The notes below the pieces were generated by a model that ran no database searches, was not told where the DNA came from, and saw only the letters and a program-made list of their open reading frames with translations. The position numbers and the translations under genes were made by a program. Positions 16,171-24,850 of a DNA stretch of 64,000 nt are shown piece after piece. The DNA comes from an uncultured Oscillospiraceae bacterium (GTDB lineage: Bacteria > Bacillota > Clostridia > Oscillospirales > Oscillospiraceae), in NCBI GenBank assembly GCA_934613505.1, contig CAKTTB010000001.1, positions 1 through 64,000 of the forward strand. The letters run 5' to 3'. Each line of letters starts with the position of its first letter. Position 1 is the first letter of the stretch.

Positions 16171-16860
16171 ATGAAAAGATGGGCAAGGCGCAACCTGCCT
16201 ACGATTGTTCTTCTGGCGGCGCTGGTTCTGCTCGCCGCGCTGGTTCTTGCAATCGCAATGCCGCAGCAGGAAGCAGAACCGGCTCTGACTTCCTCTGCAA
16301 TCCCGCAGAAATTTGACGAAGCCGCCTACCAGAGCCGCTTGGTGATCGAGGCTTACGCGCCGGCTGAATACGAAACCGCCGATATTCCCCGTACATATGA
16401 CCTGCCAGAGCCTCCCCAAGAGGTAGACAGCGAGCCTTGCGGAAAGGGCGGCTTCGTAGACGCACAGGACAAACGTGACTTGGAGCTCCTTGCCATCACC
16501 TGTTATACGGAAGCCGGCGGCGACAACTGCTGCGACCTGTGCCGCTATCGCGTATGCGACGTTCCCCTTATGCGCAGAGCTGACCCGCGCTATCCCGACA
16601 CGCTCGAAGGTGTTCTGACGCAGCCGAAGCAGTACGGCACCTTTTCGGAAACTGGCGTTGTCTGGCCAGCTCGTGCATCTGAGCCCGGCGAGGCCCACGC
16701 CGTTGCGCGGGCATGGGCTGTAGCGGAAGATGTTCTTTCCGGAAATCACAGCGATCTCTGGGGCAAGGGTTACATCTTCCAGGCAGAGTTTCCGCAAGGC
16801 AACGACCCGGACAGCCGAATCTACTGCGAGCAATGCGGTATGTGGTACTGCAAAGGTTAG
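16171..16860 (+). CDS. SleB-type cell-wall hydrolase with N-terminal membrane anchor
   Basis: 229 residues from the ATG at 16171 (GGAGGATGAGGAT upstream). A basic N-terminus and one transmembrane segment (about 11-29) precede a linker, and the Hydrolase_2/SleB domain lies at about 105-229: ITCYTEAGGD with the likely catalytic Glu, then TLEGVLTQPKQYG. Cleaves peptidoglycan in family members. It is encoded among replication genes, not with the lysis genes, which is unusual; see findings. Confidence 0.8.
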   Translation: MKRWARRNLPTIVLLAALVLLAALVLAIAMPQQEAEPALTSSAIPQKFDEAAYQSRLVIEAYAPAEYETADIPRTYDLPEPPQEVDSEPCGKGGFVDAQDKRDLELLAITCYTEAGGDNCCDLCRYRVCDVPLMRRADPRYPDTLEGVLTQPKQYGTFSETGVVWPARASEPGEAHAVARAWAVAEDVLSGNHSDLWGKGYIFQAEFPQGNDPDSRIYCEQCGMWYCKG

Positions 16861-16869
16861 GAGGCAGCT

Positions 16870-17376
16870 ATGGCAAAAGACCCGAAAAGACAGCTTCTCG
16901 GCAAAATCGCCCGCCAGAAGGGCCAATATTTCGAGCAGCGGCTTGACGGCTCCTTCGATTACTACCGTGACCGCGGCTATGCCGTGATCGAAAAAACGCC
17001 TGAACCGATGAAGGTTATCAAACCGGAGGGCAGCGGCCGATTCTTGGCCTGTTACACCAAGAAAGCGCAGGTTGACTACAAAGGCACGCTCAAGGGCGGC
17101 AGGACAATCCTGATTGAAGCCAAATTCACGTCCACGGACCGTCTGACGCAGGATCGCGTTCTGGATATTCAGGCGGCCTACATGGACAGACACCAGCAGC
17201 TCGGCGCTCGCTGCTTCGTCGTTGCCGGTTTCTCGACCGGCGAAGTCTACAAAATCCCTTGGGATGACTGGCGGCGCATGAAAGAGATGTTCGGCCGAAA
17301 GTACGTAAAAGAAACCGATCTACAAAATTACAGAGTGAAGACAGCTTGGAATGGAACGCTGTTTTTGCTCGACTGA
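16870..17376 (+). CDS. recU: RecU-like Holliday junction resolvase
   Basis: 168 residues. It shows the RecU pattern: an N-terminal Gly-x-x-(F/Y)E segment (KGQYFEQRL), then VDYKGTLKGG and LIEAKFT with the catalytic acidic and Lys residues, and a C-terminal strand-helix. It resolves four-way junctions produced in recombination-dependent replication. Confidence 0.88.
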   Translation: MAKDPKRQLLGKIARQKGQYFEQRLDGSFDYYRDRGYAVIEKTPEPMKVIKPEGSGRFLACYTKKAQVDYKGTLKGGRTILIEAKFTSTDRLTQDRVLDIQAAYMDRHQQLGARCFVVAGFSTGEVYKIPWDDWRRMKEMFGRKYVKETDLQNYRVKTAWNGTLFLLD

Positions 17377-17397
17377 TGACTGAAAGGAGTTACTACC

Positions 17398-18150
17398 ATG
17401 AGTGAAATTTCGATGTATGAAGCGCAGAAAAAGAAGATGGAAGGTTTATGCGAAGAACACGACCTGACGTATCGCTTCCAGAAAGACACCTATCCGCCCA
17501 CATTCACAATCTCCCCGATTCAGGGCATGGACGCCCAGCTCTCCATGCTGGAGAACGTCGAGGAAGCCGGGTATATCAGCCCCGAAGCCAAAATGACGTG
17601 GATCTTCAAGGACGGTTCGCTGGAAACCAAGGTCACCGGCGGCACCTTTACAATTACGAAGACGCTGCGGACAAAGATCGAATCCGTCCTGATGAAGATG
17701 CTGACGTACTGGATGCAGTATTTCTTCCGCGACGTCATGGAAAAGCGCAGCCTCAAAGACGGCATGATGCCTGTCATCAACGAGGACGAAGTCGAAGATG
17801 ATGATGCCTACGAGGAAGATCCGGAAGATCCTGATGACGCCGAGGCCCCTGAAATGCTCGACGGCGATGACGCAGAGGATGACGCGGACGATGATCTCGG
17901 CGACACCGCCGACAGCTCCGATGCCACGGACGAGGATCTCTACGATCAGGCTGTCAGCGTTGTCCGCATGGAGAACAAGGCGACGGTTTCTCTCCTGCAG
18001 CGCCGCCTGAACGTCGGCTATGCACGCGCCGCCCGCATCATGGAGCTGCTGGAGGAAAACGGCATTGTCGGACCGTTCGCTGGCTCGAATCCGCGCGAAG
18101 TCCTTCCTGCCGACGAGCCGGACGATGTGGAGGGCTCAGACGATGAATAA
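17398..18150 (+). CDS. Protein with C-terminal FtsK-gamma winged helix
   Basis: 250 residues. The N-terminal 1-120 is an uncharacterised domain (QGMDAQLSMLENVEEAGYIS). Residues 125-185 are a highly acidic linker. The C-terminal 180-235 is an FtsK-gamma domain (QAVSVVRMENKATVSLLQRR; ARAARIMELLEENGIVG). In FtsK/SpoIIIE this domain reads KOPS/SRS sequences; here there is no motor, so it may guide another protein to skewed host DNA motifs. Confidence 0.75.
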   Translation: MSEISMYEAQKKKMEGLCEEHDLTYRFQKDTYPPTFTISPIQGMDAQLSMLENVEEAGYISPEAKMTWIFKDGSLETKVTGGTFTITKTLRTKIESVLMKMLTYWMQYFFRDVMEKRSLKDGMMPVINEDEVEDDDAYEEDPEDPDDAEAPEMLDGDDAEDDADDDLGDTADSSDATDEDLYDQAVSVVRMENKATVSLLQRRLNVGYARAARIMELLEENGIVGPFAGSNPREVLPADEPDDVEGSDDE

Positions 18151-18334
18151 TCAGAACCCGCCTCTGCTCAAACGGGATGATTACAAAACCATCAAGCACA
18201 TGAACCGTGAAGACCTGACGAAATACCTCTATCGCATCTACCGGCGCGGCTTCGATGCTGGTGTCGAGTCCACCAAAGGCAAGGTCACCAAGCGTTCCAT
18301 CGTACCGCCTGAACCGGCGCAGACGGAGGAATAA
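18143..18334 (+). CDS. Hypothetical phage protein, 63 residues
   Basis: The ATG overlaps the upstream stop codon. Basic and helical (NREDLTKYLYRIYRRGFDAG). Similar short proteins often sit before phage methyltransferases; no function known. Confidence 0.6.
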   Translation: MNNQNPPLLKRDDYKTIKHMNREDLTKYLYRIYRRGFDAGVESTKGKVTKRSIVPPEPAQTEE

Positions 18335-18337
18335 GCC

Positions 18338-19198
18338 ATGGGAAGAAGTGTGCCGCACAATCTGAAAAGCACCCATCAGACGGAGTTTGTAAAGATCTTC
18401 AACTCCCTCTGCGGCCGATATGGACGCTGGGAAATCTGGCAAGATTTCATAACACTCGCCGCAATCGCGATCTCAAATACCGTTGACCGGAGTCAAGCCG
18501 CTGAGCGCGAAAAGACGTACATGACGATTGCCGGAAAGTACAAGCCCGAAGAAATGCTCAAATTCTCGCAGATGCTCCAAGAGGTCGTGATTGGTATGGA
18601 TTTTAACCCGGACCAGGACTTTCTCGGTGAGCTTTACATGGCGCTTGATCTGGGCAATGACCACGCTGGACAGTTTTTCACGCCCTATAATGTCTGCCGT
18701 ATGATGGCCGAGATCACCGGCACAGACCTCCAAGCGCGTGTAGAGCGGGACGGCTGGATCTCCGTCAACGATTGTGCCTGCGGTGCAGGAGCGTTGCTGG
18801 TGGCGTTTGCAAACGTCTGTACGCGGCAGAAAATCAACTATCAGACCTCTGTGCTTTTTGTAGCACAGGACATTGACTACATCGTTGGTCTGATGTGCTA
18901 CCTGCAGCTATCGCTCATGGGCTGCGCCGGGTACGTCGTGATTGGCGACACGCTTCTTCATCCCTCAACAGCACTTGACCGCCGGGGGCTTATCCCCCGG
19001 CCAGACCAGAACATATGGTACACCCCGTTTTATTTCCGCGACATCTGGCACTACCGCCGCATTTGGGCGCAGATGGATTTACTGCTTCAGACAGACGAAA
19101 AACCCGCCGAGCAAGTTACCGGCAAGTTAAAATCGTCTGCCGCGCTGCCGCCCTTGCCCTTGCAGGAAACGAAAACCGGGCAGCTCACACTATTCTGA
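18338..19198 (+). CDS. N6-adenine methyltransferase-like protein, probably lacking NPPY
   Basis: 286 residues. HsdM-like features are GQFFTP, the SAM-binding motif DCACGAGALL and an AQDID strand. Where N/D-P-P-Y/F is expected after GDTLL, the sequence reads NIWYTPFYF, so catalytic motif IV appears degenerate. The extreme C-terminus is GQLTLF, matching the QL(S/D)LF consensus for the DNA-polymerase sliding clamp. It may be a non-catalytic or divergent modifier brought to replication forks. Confidence 0.75.
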   Translation: MGRSVPHNLKSTHQTEFVKIFNSLCGRYGRWEIWQDFITLAAIAISNTVDRSQAAEREKTYMTIAGKYKPEEMLKFSQMLQEVVIGMDFNPDQDFLGELYMALDLGNDHAGQFFTPYNVCRMMAEITGTDLQARVERDGWISVNDCACGAGALLVAFANVCTRQKINYQTSVLFVAQDIDYIVGLMCYLQLSLMGCAGYVVIGDTLLHPSTALDRRGLIPRPDQNIWYTPFYFRDIWHYRRIWAQMDLLLQTDEKPAEQVTGKLKSSAALPPLPLQETKTGQLTLF

Positions 19199-19222
19199 CA
19201 GAAAGGAGGAATCGCCTGACAC

Positions 19223-20524
19223 ATGGGAAAATGGACGGACGATCAACTTCAATATCTCCGCGAGCATAGTCGCTCACAGCCGGCAGCGGCTATTGCCGCA
19301 GCGCTTGGCCGGACGGAAGGGTCTGTACGACAAAAGAGGCGTTCGCTCGGACTGCAAAGCTATCACGCAGGATGGACAAAAGCAGAAGAACAATTCCTCC
19401 AAGATCAATGGGGTGTCATGTCAATCCCCGCGATTGCGAAGCGTCTTAACCGCTCCGTTGAGGCTGTCATCGTGCGAAAAAACAGGCTGGGGCTTGGCCC
19501 GGTTCTATTCGGTGGCGACTACATATCCATGAATCAGCTTATAATCGCCGTTTGCGGCACCAATGCCGGTGGGAACTACAAGCTGAAAAGCTGGGTTGAA
19601 AACCGCGGCCTCCCGATTCACACAAAGCGCGTCAATCAAAACAGTTTTCGTGTCATTCGGCTCAATGAGTTTTGGAAATGGGCAGAACAGCACCGCTCGT
19701 TCATTGATTTTTCCAAAATGGAGCCGTTGGCGCTGGGCGAGGAGCCTGCATGGGTAGCCGAGCAGCGCAAGAAGGACTTTCAGGCATTTGCCATCCAGCG
19801 GAAAGACCCATGGACACCCGATGAAGACGCGCGGCTGAAAATGCTGCTTCAGCAGCATCGGTACGGATACGCTGAGCTTTCTGATATACTGCGTCGGTCC
19901 GCAGGCGCGATCCAGCGCCGGTGCAACGACCTCGGTATAAAAGAGCGTCCTGTCAAGGCCGACAATCATGGTTCATCCGCAGCTTGGACACAGACCGACT
20001 TCGATGTGCTGGCAGACGGAATCCGAAAAGGCAACAGCTACACCGCCATTGGCAAGGCACTCGGCAAATCCGAAAAAGCCGTGCGTGGGAAAGTTTATTT
20101 CGTCTATCTGACCGAGAATCAGGACAAAGTACGCGCCATGCTCAAAGATCAGCCTTGGGGTTATGGCGCGCCAGACCCGACCGTAAAGCAGGCGGTACAC
20201 CTGTCCAGAACGCGAACAGAAACCCTGCAAACACTTGAAATGCTCTGCTCAGTGCTCCGCAAGCGCATCAACGACATTGACGATAATCCCTACTGGCAGC
20301 GGCTCATGTGCGCAAACTGGGATGAAGTCAAGGGTTGCAATCTCTGTGCCAACTGCGACGAATGCACCGAGTTCCGCAGAATCCCACCACAGCATTGCGC
20401 CCGGTGCGGCCGTTCTTTTATCGAGCGCAAAGAAAATACCTTCTGCCCGGCCTGCCGGCTGGCGCGGAAGAAACAAGCGCAGCGCCATTGGTGCCGCGTG
20501 AATGGAGCGCAGACGCGCTCCTGA
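19223..20524 (+). CDS. Myb/SANT-repeat protein with C-terminal zinc fingers
   Basis: 433 residues. Four Trp-led SANT/Myb-like repeats start near W4, W51, W197 and W255 (WTDDQLQYLREH, WTKAEEQFLQDQ, WTPDEDARLKML, WTQTDFDVLADG). The C-terminal 370-425 has CNLCANCDEC and CARCGRSF...CPACR zinc sites. The architecture is that of a sequence-specific DNA-binding regulator or DNA organiser. Target unknown. Confidence 0.75.
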   Translation: MGKWTDDQLQYLREHSRSQPAAAIAAALGRTEGSVRQKRRSLGLQSYHAGWTKAEEQFLQDQWGVMSIPAIAKRLNRSVEAVIVRKNRLGLGPVLFGGDYISMNQLIIAVCGTNAGGNYKLKSWVENRGLPIHTKRVNQNSFRVIRLNEFWKWAEQHRSFIDFSKMEPLALGEEPAWVAEQRKKDFQAFAIQRKDPWTPDEDARLKMLLQQHRYGYAELSDILRRSAGAIQRRCNDLGIKERPVKADNHGSSAAWTQTDFDVLADGIRKGNSYTAIGKALGKSEKAVRGKVYFVYLTENQDKVRAMLKDQPWGYGAPDPTVKQAVHLSRTRTETLQTLEMLCSVLRKRINDIDDNPYWQRLMCANWDEVKGCNLCANCDECTEFRRIPPQHCARCGRSFIERKENTFCPACRLARKKQAQRHWCRVNGAQTRS

Positions 20525-20542
20525 ATGAAAGGAGATTCGCAA

Positions 20543-21949
20543 ATGCCTCAAATTGTAAACATCGCAATCGACCGTCTTTTCCCTCACGCTGACAACCCGC
20601 GCAAGGATCTCGGTGATCTGTCGGAGCTTGCTGCAAGCATCAAAGCCAGCGGCATCCTGCAGAACCTGACGGTCGTTCCGGATGAGCCGGACAACTCCAA
20701 TACGGACTTTACCATCATCATCGGTCACCGCCGTTATGCCGCCGCGAAGATCGCGGGCCTGACAGAGCTGCCGTGCGTGGTGGTCGAAATGTCCGAGCGC
20801 GAGCAGCTTCAGACCATGCTTGTTGAGAATATGCAGCGCAGCGATCTGACCGTCTATGAGCAGGCGCAAGGCTTCCAGATGATGCTCAACATGGGCGATT
20901 CCGTAGCTGAAATCGCCGAAAAATCCGGCTTCTCTCAGACCACCATTCGCCGCCGTGTAAAACTGCTTGACCTCGACCGGCAGAAATTCCAGAAAGCTGA
21001 ATCCCGCGGTGCGACGCTCAACGATTATCTGGAGCTTGACAAGCTGGACAGCCCGGAGGATAAGAACAAAGCACTTGACGCTATTGGCACGGCAAACTTC
21101 AACAGCGTTCTGAAAAGCCTGATTTCAGAGCAGGAAATCCGAAAGAAATTTGCTGAATGGACTGAAATTGCAGACAAGTTTGCATATCAGATTGAAAGAA
21201 CCGGCGAGTTCAACGGTCAAAACGTCGGTATGGTCTATTGCGACGGGTATCTCCGCTGGGATTTGAAAAGAGAAATGACCGTGCCGGAGGATGCTAACGA
21301 CGTTCGTTACTTCTACAGGACAGATTCGTCCGGAATCACGCTCTACAAGGAGCGCCAGCAATCGCAGCAGCCAGACCCCGAAGCCGAAGCCCGCGAGGAA
21401 CGGCGCCGCAGAGACGAACAGGCCGAAAATGAATTTGCGGAAGCCGCGGAGGCCCATTTTGAACTGCGCAAGGATTTCATCAAAGAGCTTCCGAACAGCG
21501 TATTCAAACAGAACATGAAGGAAATCGCCTTGTTCTGCGTGGCAACGACAGAGTCAATCGACGGTGGCTACTGCAATTCCATCAACCCTCGGCTCTGCGC
21601 CCAGCTCCTCGGCATGAGACTTTCGCCAGACGATGAAAACGAAGATTTTTGCGACATGGGCTTTGTCCACAGCGCGGCGGAAGCCCAGCCGGAAAAGCTG
21701 ATTTTCTGCTGCTGCTATTCTGCCCTCGATGACGAAGACATGAGCTACTACCGGCGCGTGTGGAACATGAACCACTACGAATATGAGCTTTGCGAAAATT
21801 CGGACTTAGATCACATCTATGAAATCCTCGAAACGCTCGGCTATGAAAAGTCAGACGATGAAGAAGAAATGGCCGAAGGTACGCACCGGCTCTTTGACAC
21901 ATACGGTGCGCAGCCGGACAAAACTACGGAGGATTCCGATGATGAGTGA
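20543..21949 (+). CDS. ParB/Spo0J-like protein (first of three ParB-domain genes)
   Basis: 468 residues from the ATG at 20543 (AAAGGAG upstream). The ParB N-terminal domain carries DNPRKDLGDL and the GHRRYAAAK motif (CTP-binding in ParB), followed by ENMQRSDLTVYEQAQGF, a KorB-like HTH (EIAEKSGFSQTTIRRR) and a long charged C-terminal half. No ParA is present. It could act as a clamp on phage DNA or as a transcription factor. Confidence 0.82.
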   Translation: MPQIVNIAIDRLFPHADNPRKDLGDLSELAASIKASGILQNLTVVPDEPDNSNTDFTIIIGHRRYAAAKIAGLTELPCVVVEMSEREQLQTMLVENMQRSDLTVYEQAQGFQMMLNMGDSVAEIAEKSGFSQTTIRRRVKLLDLDRQKFQKAESRGATLNDYLELDKLDSPEDKNKALDAIGTANFNSVLKSLISEQEIRKKFAEWTEIADKFAYQIERTGEFNGQNVGMVYCDGYLRWDLKREMTVPEDANDVRYFYRTDSSGITLYKERQQSQQPDPEAEAREERRRRDEQAENEFAEAAEAHFELRKDFIKELPNSVFKQNMKEIALFCVATTESIDGGYCNSINPRLCAQLLGMRLSPDDENEDFCDMGFVHSAAEAQPEKLIFCCCYSALDDEDMSYYRRVWNMNHYEYELCENSDLDHIYEILETLGYEKSDDEEEMAEGTHRLFDTYGAQPDKTTEDSDDE

Positions 21950-22160
21950 TGTTTTGACCGAAATGTGCGTCTTGGGCGGCTGTGCCGCCCATCGCGCCAT
22001 CACGGATGCCTGTAAGCATTGCGGCAATTACCGGGCCGAGATCGAGCACCGCCGGGCGCTTCCTCTGACGGACGGTACAGACGGACTAAGATTCAAGTGC
22101 GTTTCTCAAAATTTGCAGACACAGGCGCTAAAAGGAGGTCAGCATGAGCCAGAGACGTGA
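21939..22160 (+). CDS. Small Cys-rich protein, 73 residues
   Basis: The start overlaps the ParB stop; ACGGAGG upstream. Four Cys lie in the N-terminal half (CVLGGCAAHR, CKHCGNY), plus one later; possible zinc knuckle. Coupled to the next gene by a 17-bp overlap. Confidence 0.55.
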   Translation: MMSDVLTEMCVLGGCAAHRAITDACKHCGNYRAEIEHRRALPLTDGTDGLRFKCVSQNLQTQALKGGQHEPET

Positions 22161-22338
22161 AAAACGGAAGCGCCGCGAGCGTCGCCGGGAATACGCGCTG
22201 GAACTCCGACGCTGGCAGCACAACGAGCCGCCGAAGATTCTGTTCTGGCGCTGGCGCAAATGGTATCGCTCGAAGCCGACGTTGAAGGACGGCGGGCATT
22301 GGAGCGTAAAAGGCACATGGAGTGTGTTCTATGATTAA
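22144..22338 (+). CDS. Very basic small protein, 64 residues
   Basis: The ATG follows AAAGGAGGTCAGC. The N-terminal 20 residues are almost all Arg/Lys/Glu; the later part is Trp-rich (LFWRWRKWYRSKP). Probably binds nucleic acid; no family. Confidence 0.55.
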   Translation: MSQRREKRKRRERRREYALELRRWQHNEPPKILFWRWRKWYRSKPTLKDGGHWSVKGTWSVFYD

Positions 22339-22651
22339 GACGCTTCTGTTGGGAATCGGAGCTATAGGACTTGGCTTGACTCTTGCGCTTCTGCTTATCT
22401 TCACCTACATAGGGATTCGGGAGCTTATTTTCGAATTGCGGATGAAAAAGGTTATGCGTTTTCTCGATACGCCAGAGGGCAAGCAGAAGCTAGAAGATCT
22501 TTCGGACGCGGTTAGCCGGGAAACCGGCCTGCCGAAATGGGCGCTTTTCTGTGGTGCCGATGAGTTTGGCAACATCATCGTTTCGCCAAGATCACCTGAT
22601 GCTCATATCGAACAATACGAAATGGAGGATGAAAACAATGGCCGCTTGTAA
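22331..22651 (+). CDS. Membrane protein, 106 residues
   Basis: The ATG at 22331 is preferred over the GTG at 22322. One N-terminal transmembrane segment (about 3-27, Leu/Ile/Gly rich) is followed by a soluble domain with FLDTPEGKQKLEDL. Expressed in the early module; function unknown, possibly superinfection-related. Confidence 0.6.
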   Translation: MIKTLLLGIGAIGLGLTLALLLIFTYIGIRELIFELRMKKVMRFLDTPEGKQKLEDLSDAVSRETGLPKWALFCGADEFGNIIVSPRSPDAHIEQYEMEDENNGRL

Positions 22652-22895
22652 AGCGTGCATGGCTGCGCTCGTCTGGATTACGACGCCAGCCGGGAAATCC
22701 GTCCCCTGCGATGCTACCCCGCGCTACTACATCGAAAAGCCGCGCGTCGGCAGCAAGAAAATTGTCACCCCAAACGGGCAAGTGCTTTCGTGCGAATACA
22801 CGGAAGACCCATCCAAGGCAACCGGTGTGGGCTATGTGCCGCATTGGGCAACCTGCCCCTATGCTAGACAGTTCAGGAGGAAGCAGAATGGATAA
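22638..22895 (+). CDS. Small Cys-containing protein, 85 residues
   Basis: The ATG at 22638 follows ATGGAGGATG. The N-terminus begins MAACKACMAAL, with later single Cys near positions 24, 52 and 72. Possible zinc binding. Overlaps both neighbours. Confidence 0.5.
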   Translation: MAACKACMAALVWITTPAGKSVPCDATPRYYIEKPRVGSKKIVTPNGQVLSCEYTEDPSKATGVGYVPHWATCPYARQFRRKQNG

Positions 22896-23343
22896 GCTCA
22901 CATGGTACAACAATGACGGACGGATTATGTGCCGCCGCGGATATGAGGTTGCGTTGGCTCGTCTGGCTTCTTACGAAGCTACGGGGCTGACACCGGAGCA
23001 GGTGGTGAAAGCCAAAACCATTATAGAATCCGCTTTCGCGGATGATACGTCGAAAGCCGAGCGAATCAGAAAGCTAATGGCGGCTGATGATGAGGGGCGC
23101 GTTGTGATGCTGCCTCCCTGCAAATACGGCGATACGCTGTACTGCCTTGAAAATGGAAAGATCTATCCAAAAACCATTACCCTGATAGCTTTTTACCTCC
23201 AAGATACACTTCGCACCATAATCATATCCGCAAAAAACTACCGGGGCGAGACGAATGGCTTTTTGGCAAGCGAGCTTGGCAAAACCATGTTTCTCAGCTT
23301 AGAAGAAGCCGAGCGGGCTTTGGAGGAACAGAAAAATGTCTAA
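22888..23343 (+). CDS. Hypothetical phage protein, 151 residues
   Basis: The ATG at 22888 follows AGGAGGAAGCAGA. It begins with TWYNNDGRIMCRRGYEVALA and has the segment LASYEATGLTPEQV, typical of a widespread uncharacterised phage family, then a beta-rich domain with PPCKYGDTLY and a C-terminal helix (SLEEAERALEEQK). Function unknown. Confidence 0.65.
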   Translation: MDKLTWYNNDGRIMCRRGYEVALARLASYEATGLTPEQVVKAKTIIESAFADDTSKAERIRKLMAADDEGRVVMLPPCKYGDTLYCLENGKIYPKTITLIAFYLQDTLRTIIISAKNYRGETNGFLASELGKTMFLSLEEAERALEEQKNV

Positions 23344-23518
23344 GCCGAAAAAGCTGGGTATCCCAGCCGCCTACACCTCGAATGCCAGAGCTGATTTCCT
23401 GCGCCGCCCGAAAGCGGCAGAACGTCGGAAATGGACTGTCGCAAGCGATGATCGGCTGGAACGTATGGAACAGAAACGTATGGAACGTGAAAAGGAGGCT
23501 GTGAGGAGCAATGAATGA
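23336..23518 (+). CDS. Basic small protein, 60 residues
   Basis: Overlaps both neighbours by 8 bp. Highly charged C-terminal helix (EQKRMEREKEAVRSNE). No recognised domain. Confidence 0.5.
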   Translation: MSKPKKLGIPAAYTSNARADFLRRPKAAERRKWTVASDDRLERMEQKRMEREKEAVRSNE

Positions 23519-23915
23519 TACTCAGTTTGCTGCACGGCTCCGTGCTGCACGTGAGGAAGCTGGATTGACACAAGCTGAACTTGGTGCGAGGATTGGCGTT
23601 TCTGGCTCAATGATCGCACAGTATGAAAGCACATCCAGCTACGCGCGAAATCCAAAGCCAGTCACGATTGAACGATTCGCAGAAGCATTAAGCATTCCAG
23701 TGTCAAGGTTGCTCGGACTTCCCTATGGTGAGGGTGTCCGTCTGGTACGTTACCCTTGCAATATTTACACTGGCGATTCCAACGAGCCTGCCCTCAAGGG
23801 AGAAATTATATCAGCGCACCGCTGCCCGATTTGCAGAAGCAAAGTCAACGGTTTTCGCGATAATTTCTGCTGGAACTGTGGCGTGAAATTTATCAGGAAG
23901 GAAAGAGACACATGA
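23511..23915 (+). CDS. XRE HTH protein with C-terminal zinc ribbon
   Basis: 134 residues. The N-terminal XRE domain (LRAAREEAGLTQAELGARIG) is fused to a C-terminal zinc ribbon (HRCPICRSK ... FCWNCGVKF). Likely a phage transcription regulator acting within the early/middle programme; target unknown. Confidence 0.75.
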   Translation: MNDTQFAARLRAAREEAGLTQAELGARIGVSGSMIAQYESTSSYARNPKPVTIERFAEALSIPVSRLLGLPYGEGVRLVRYPCNIYTGDSNEPALKGEIISAHRCPICRSKVNGFRDNFCWNCGVKFIRKERDT

Positions 23916-24157
23916 CAAGAAAACGCGCAGTTAAGCTGCTGATGGCTCGCGGGTATAGCCGAAATCATGCAAACGGACTTATGCGGAACAAGGCACCCGG
24001 CGACAGCAATTTCCAAGCATATAACGCATATCTGCGTTGTGAGAGAATCTGCGATGCATTTGACCGGCTCTCAAGCTGCTTTTACAATTATGGTGCTTCT
24101 GCGGACGTTCTCGCCAAAGCTCTTTTCTCTTTTGGCAAGTCTTTGACTGGGAGGTGA
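23912..24157 (+). CDS. Hypothetical phage protein, 81 residues
   Basis: Begins with TRKRAVKLLMARGYSRNHAN, a short basic helical region seen at the start of many small phage proteins. Overlaps the HTH gene by ATGA. Confidence 0.55.
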   Translation: MTRKRAVKLLMARGYSRNHANGLMRNKAPGDSNFQAYNAYLRCERICDAFDRLSSCFYNYGASADVLAKALFSFGKSLTGR

Positions 24158-24161
24158 CGCT

Positions 24162-24347
24162 ATGCCGAGAACCGATGAATTGACCTGCCGATTTTGCGGC
24201 GCGGACAGCCGCTGCAAAGTCGAGGAAGTATATCTGCGTCCAAGAACACCGCCCATGTTTTGCGTCAGGTGTTATAATTGCAATAGAGTGGGCAAGCCGA
24301 AAGGTACGAAGAAGACTGCGATCCGCGCGTGGAAGAAGACGAAATAA
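24162..24347 (+). CDS. Lar-like zinc-finger protein (restriction alleviation family)
   Basis: 61 residues. CRFCGADS ... CVRCYNCNRVG and a final AIRAWKK match the Lar pattern (CPFCG ... C..CG ... A...W). In Rac, Lar modulates type I restriction; phage homologues are assumed similar. The anti-restriction role is inferred. Confidence 0.6.
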   Translation: MPRTDELTCRFCGADSRCKVEEVYLRPRTPPMFCVRCYNCNRVGKPKGTKKTAIRAWKKTK

Positions 24348-24368
24348 CGATGGAAAGGGGCGGCACAC

Positions 24369-24791
24369 ATGACTCTGGCGGAACTGAATGGGCATCTTGA
24401 TCTTGTCCAGCAGCTTCAGAAAACGGAAGAACTGCTTCAGGGCTTGTGGAATGCTGCCGTTCCCGGGGCGCAGAAGCTGGATGGAATGCCGCACGCCTCC
24501 GGCGTCAATGACAAGGTCGGCGTCCTCGGCGCGGAGATCGCGGACATGGAGACGCAGCGCGACGCGCTGAAAGAACAGATTGCCAGAAGTGAGGAAACGA
24601 TTGCTGTCTGGATCGCCGGAATCGAGGACAACACCACACGCCTTGTATTCCGGCTGCGTTTCATCCGAGGTATGCCGTGGAAGGTAGTTGCAAGTGTGCT
24701 TGGCGGGCGAAATTCCGAGGATGGCGTCAAGTCCATATGTTATCGCTTCCTCGGAACTTGCCCCGCCATGACGCGCGCTGACGCGCTGTGA
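24369..24791 (+). CDS. Late transcription regulator candidate (RinA/ArpU/DUF1492-like)
   Basis: 140 residues. The coiled-coil N-terminal half is followed by a sigma-4-like HTH (VFRLRFIRGMPWKVVASVLG). It is the last gene of the early module, upstream of the packaging and structural genes, the usual site of ArpU/RinA-type activators of late transcription. Confidence 0.6.
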   Translation: MTLAELNGHLDLVQQLQKTEELLQGLWNAAVPGAQKLDGMPHASGVNDKVGVLGAEIADMETQRDALKEQIARSEETIAVWIAGIEDNTTRLVFRLRFIRGMPWKVVASVLGGRNSEDGVKSICYRFLGTCPAMTRADAL

Positions 24792-24850
24792 CGCTTGCAA
24801 TCACCCCTAAGATGTGATTTCATGTAAACTGTAAAATTCCAAATCAAGCC

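Noticed and set aside
20543..21949. Plasmid-prophage partition system
   Set aside because: No ParA-type ATPase or clear parS sites, and the element is integrated with a tyrosine integrase.
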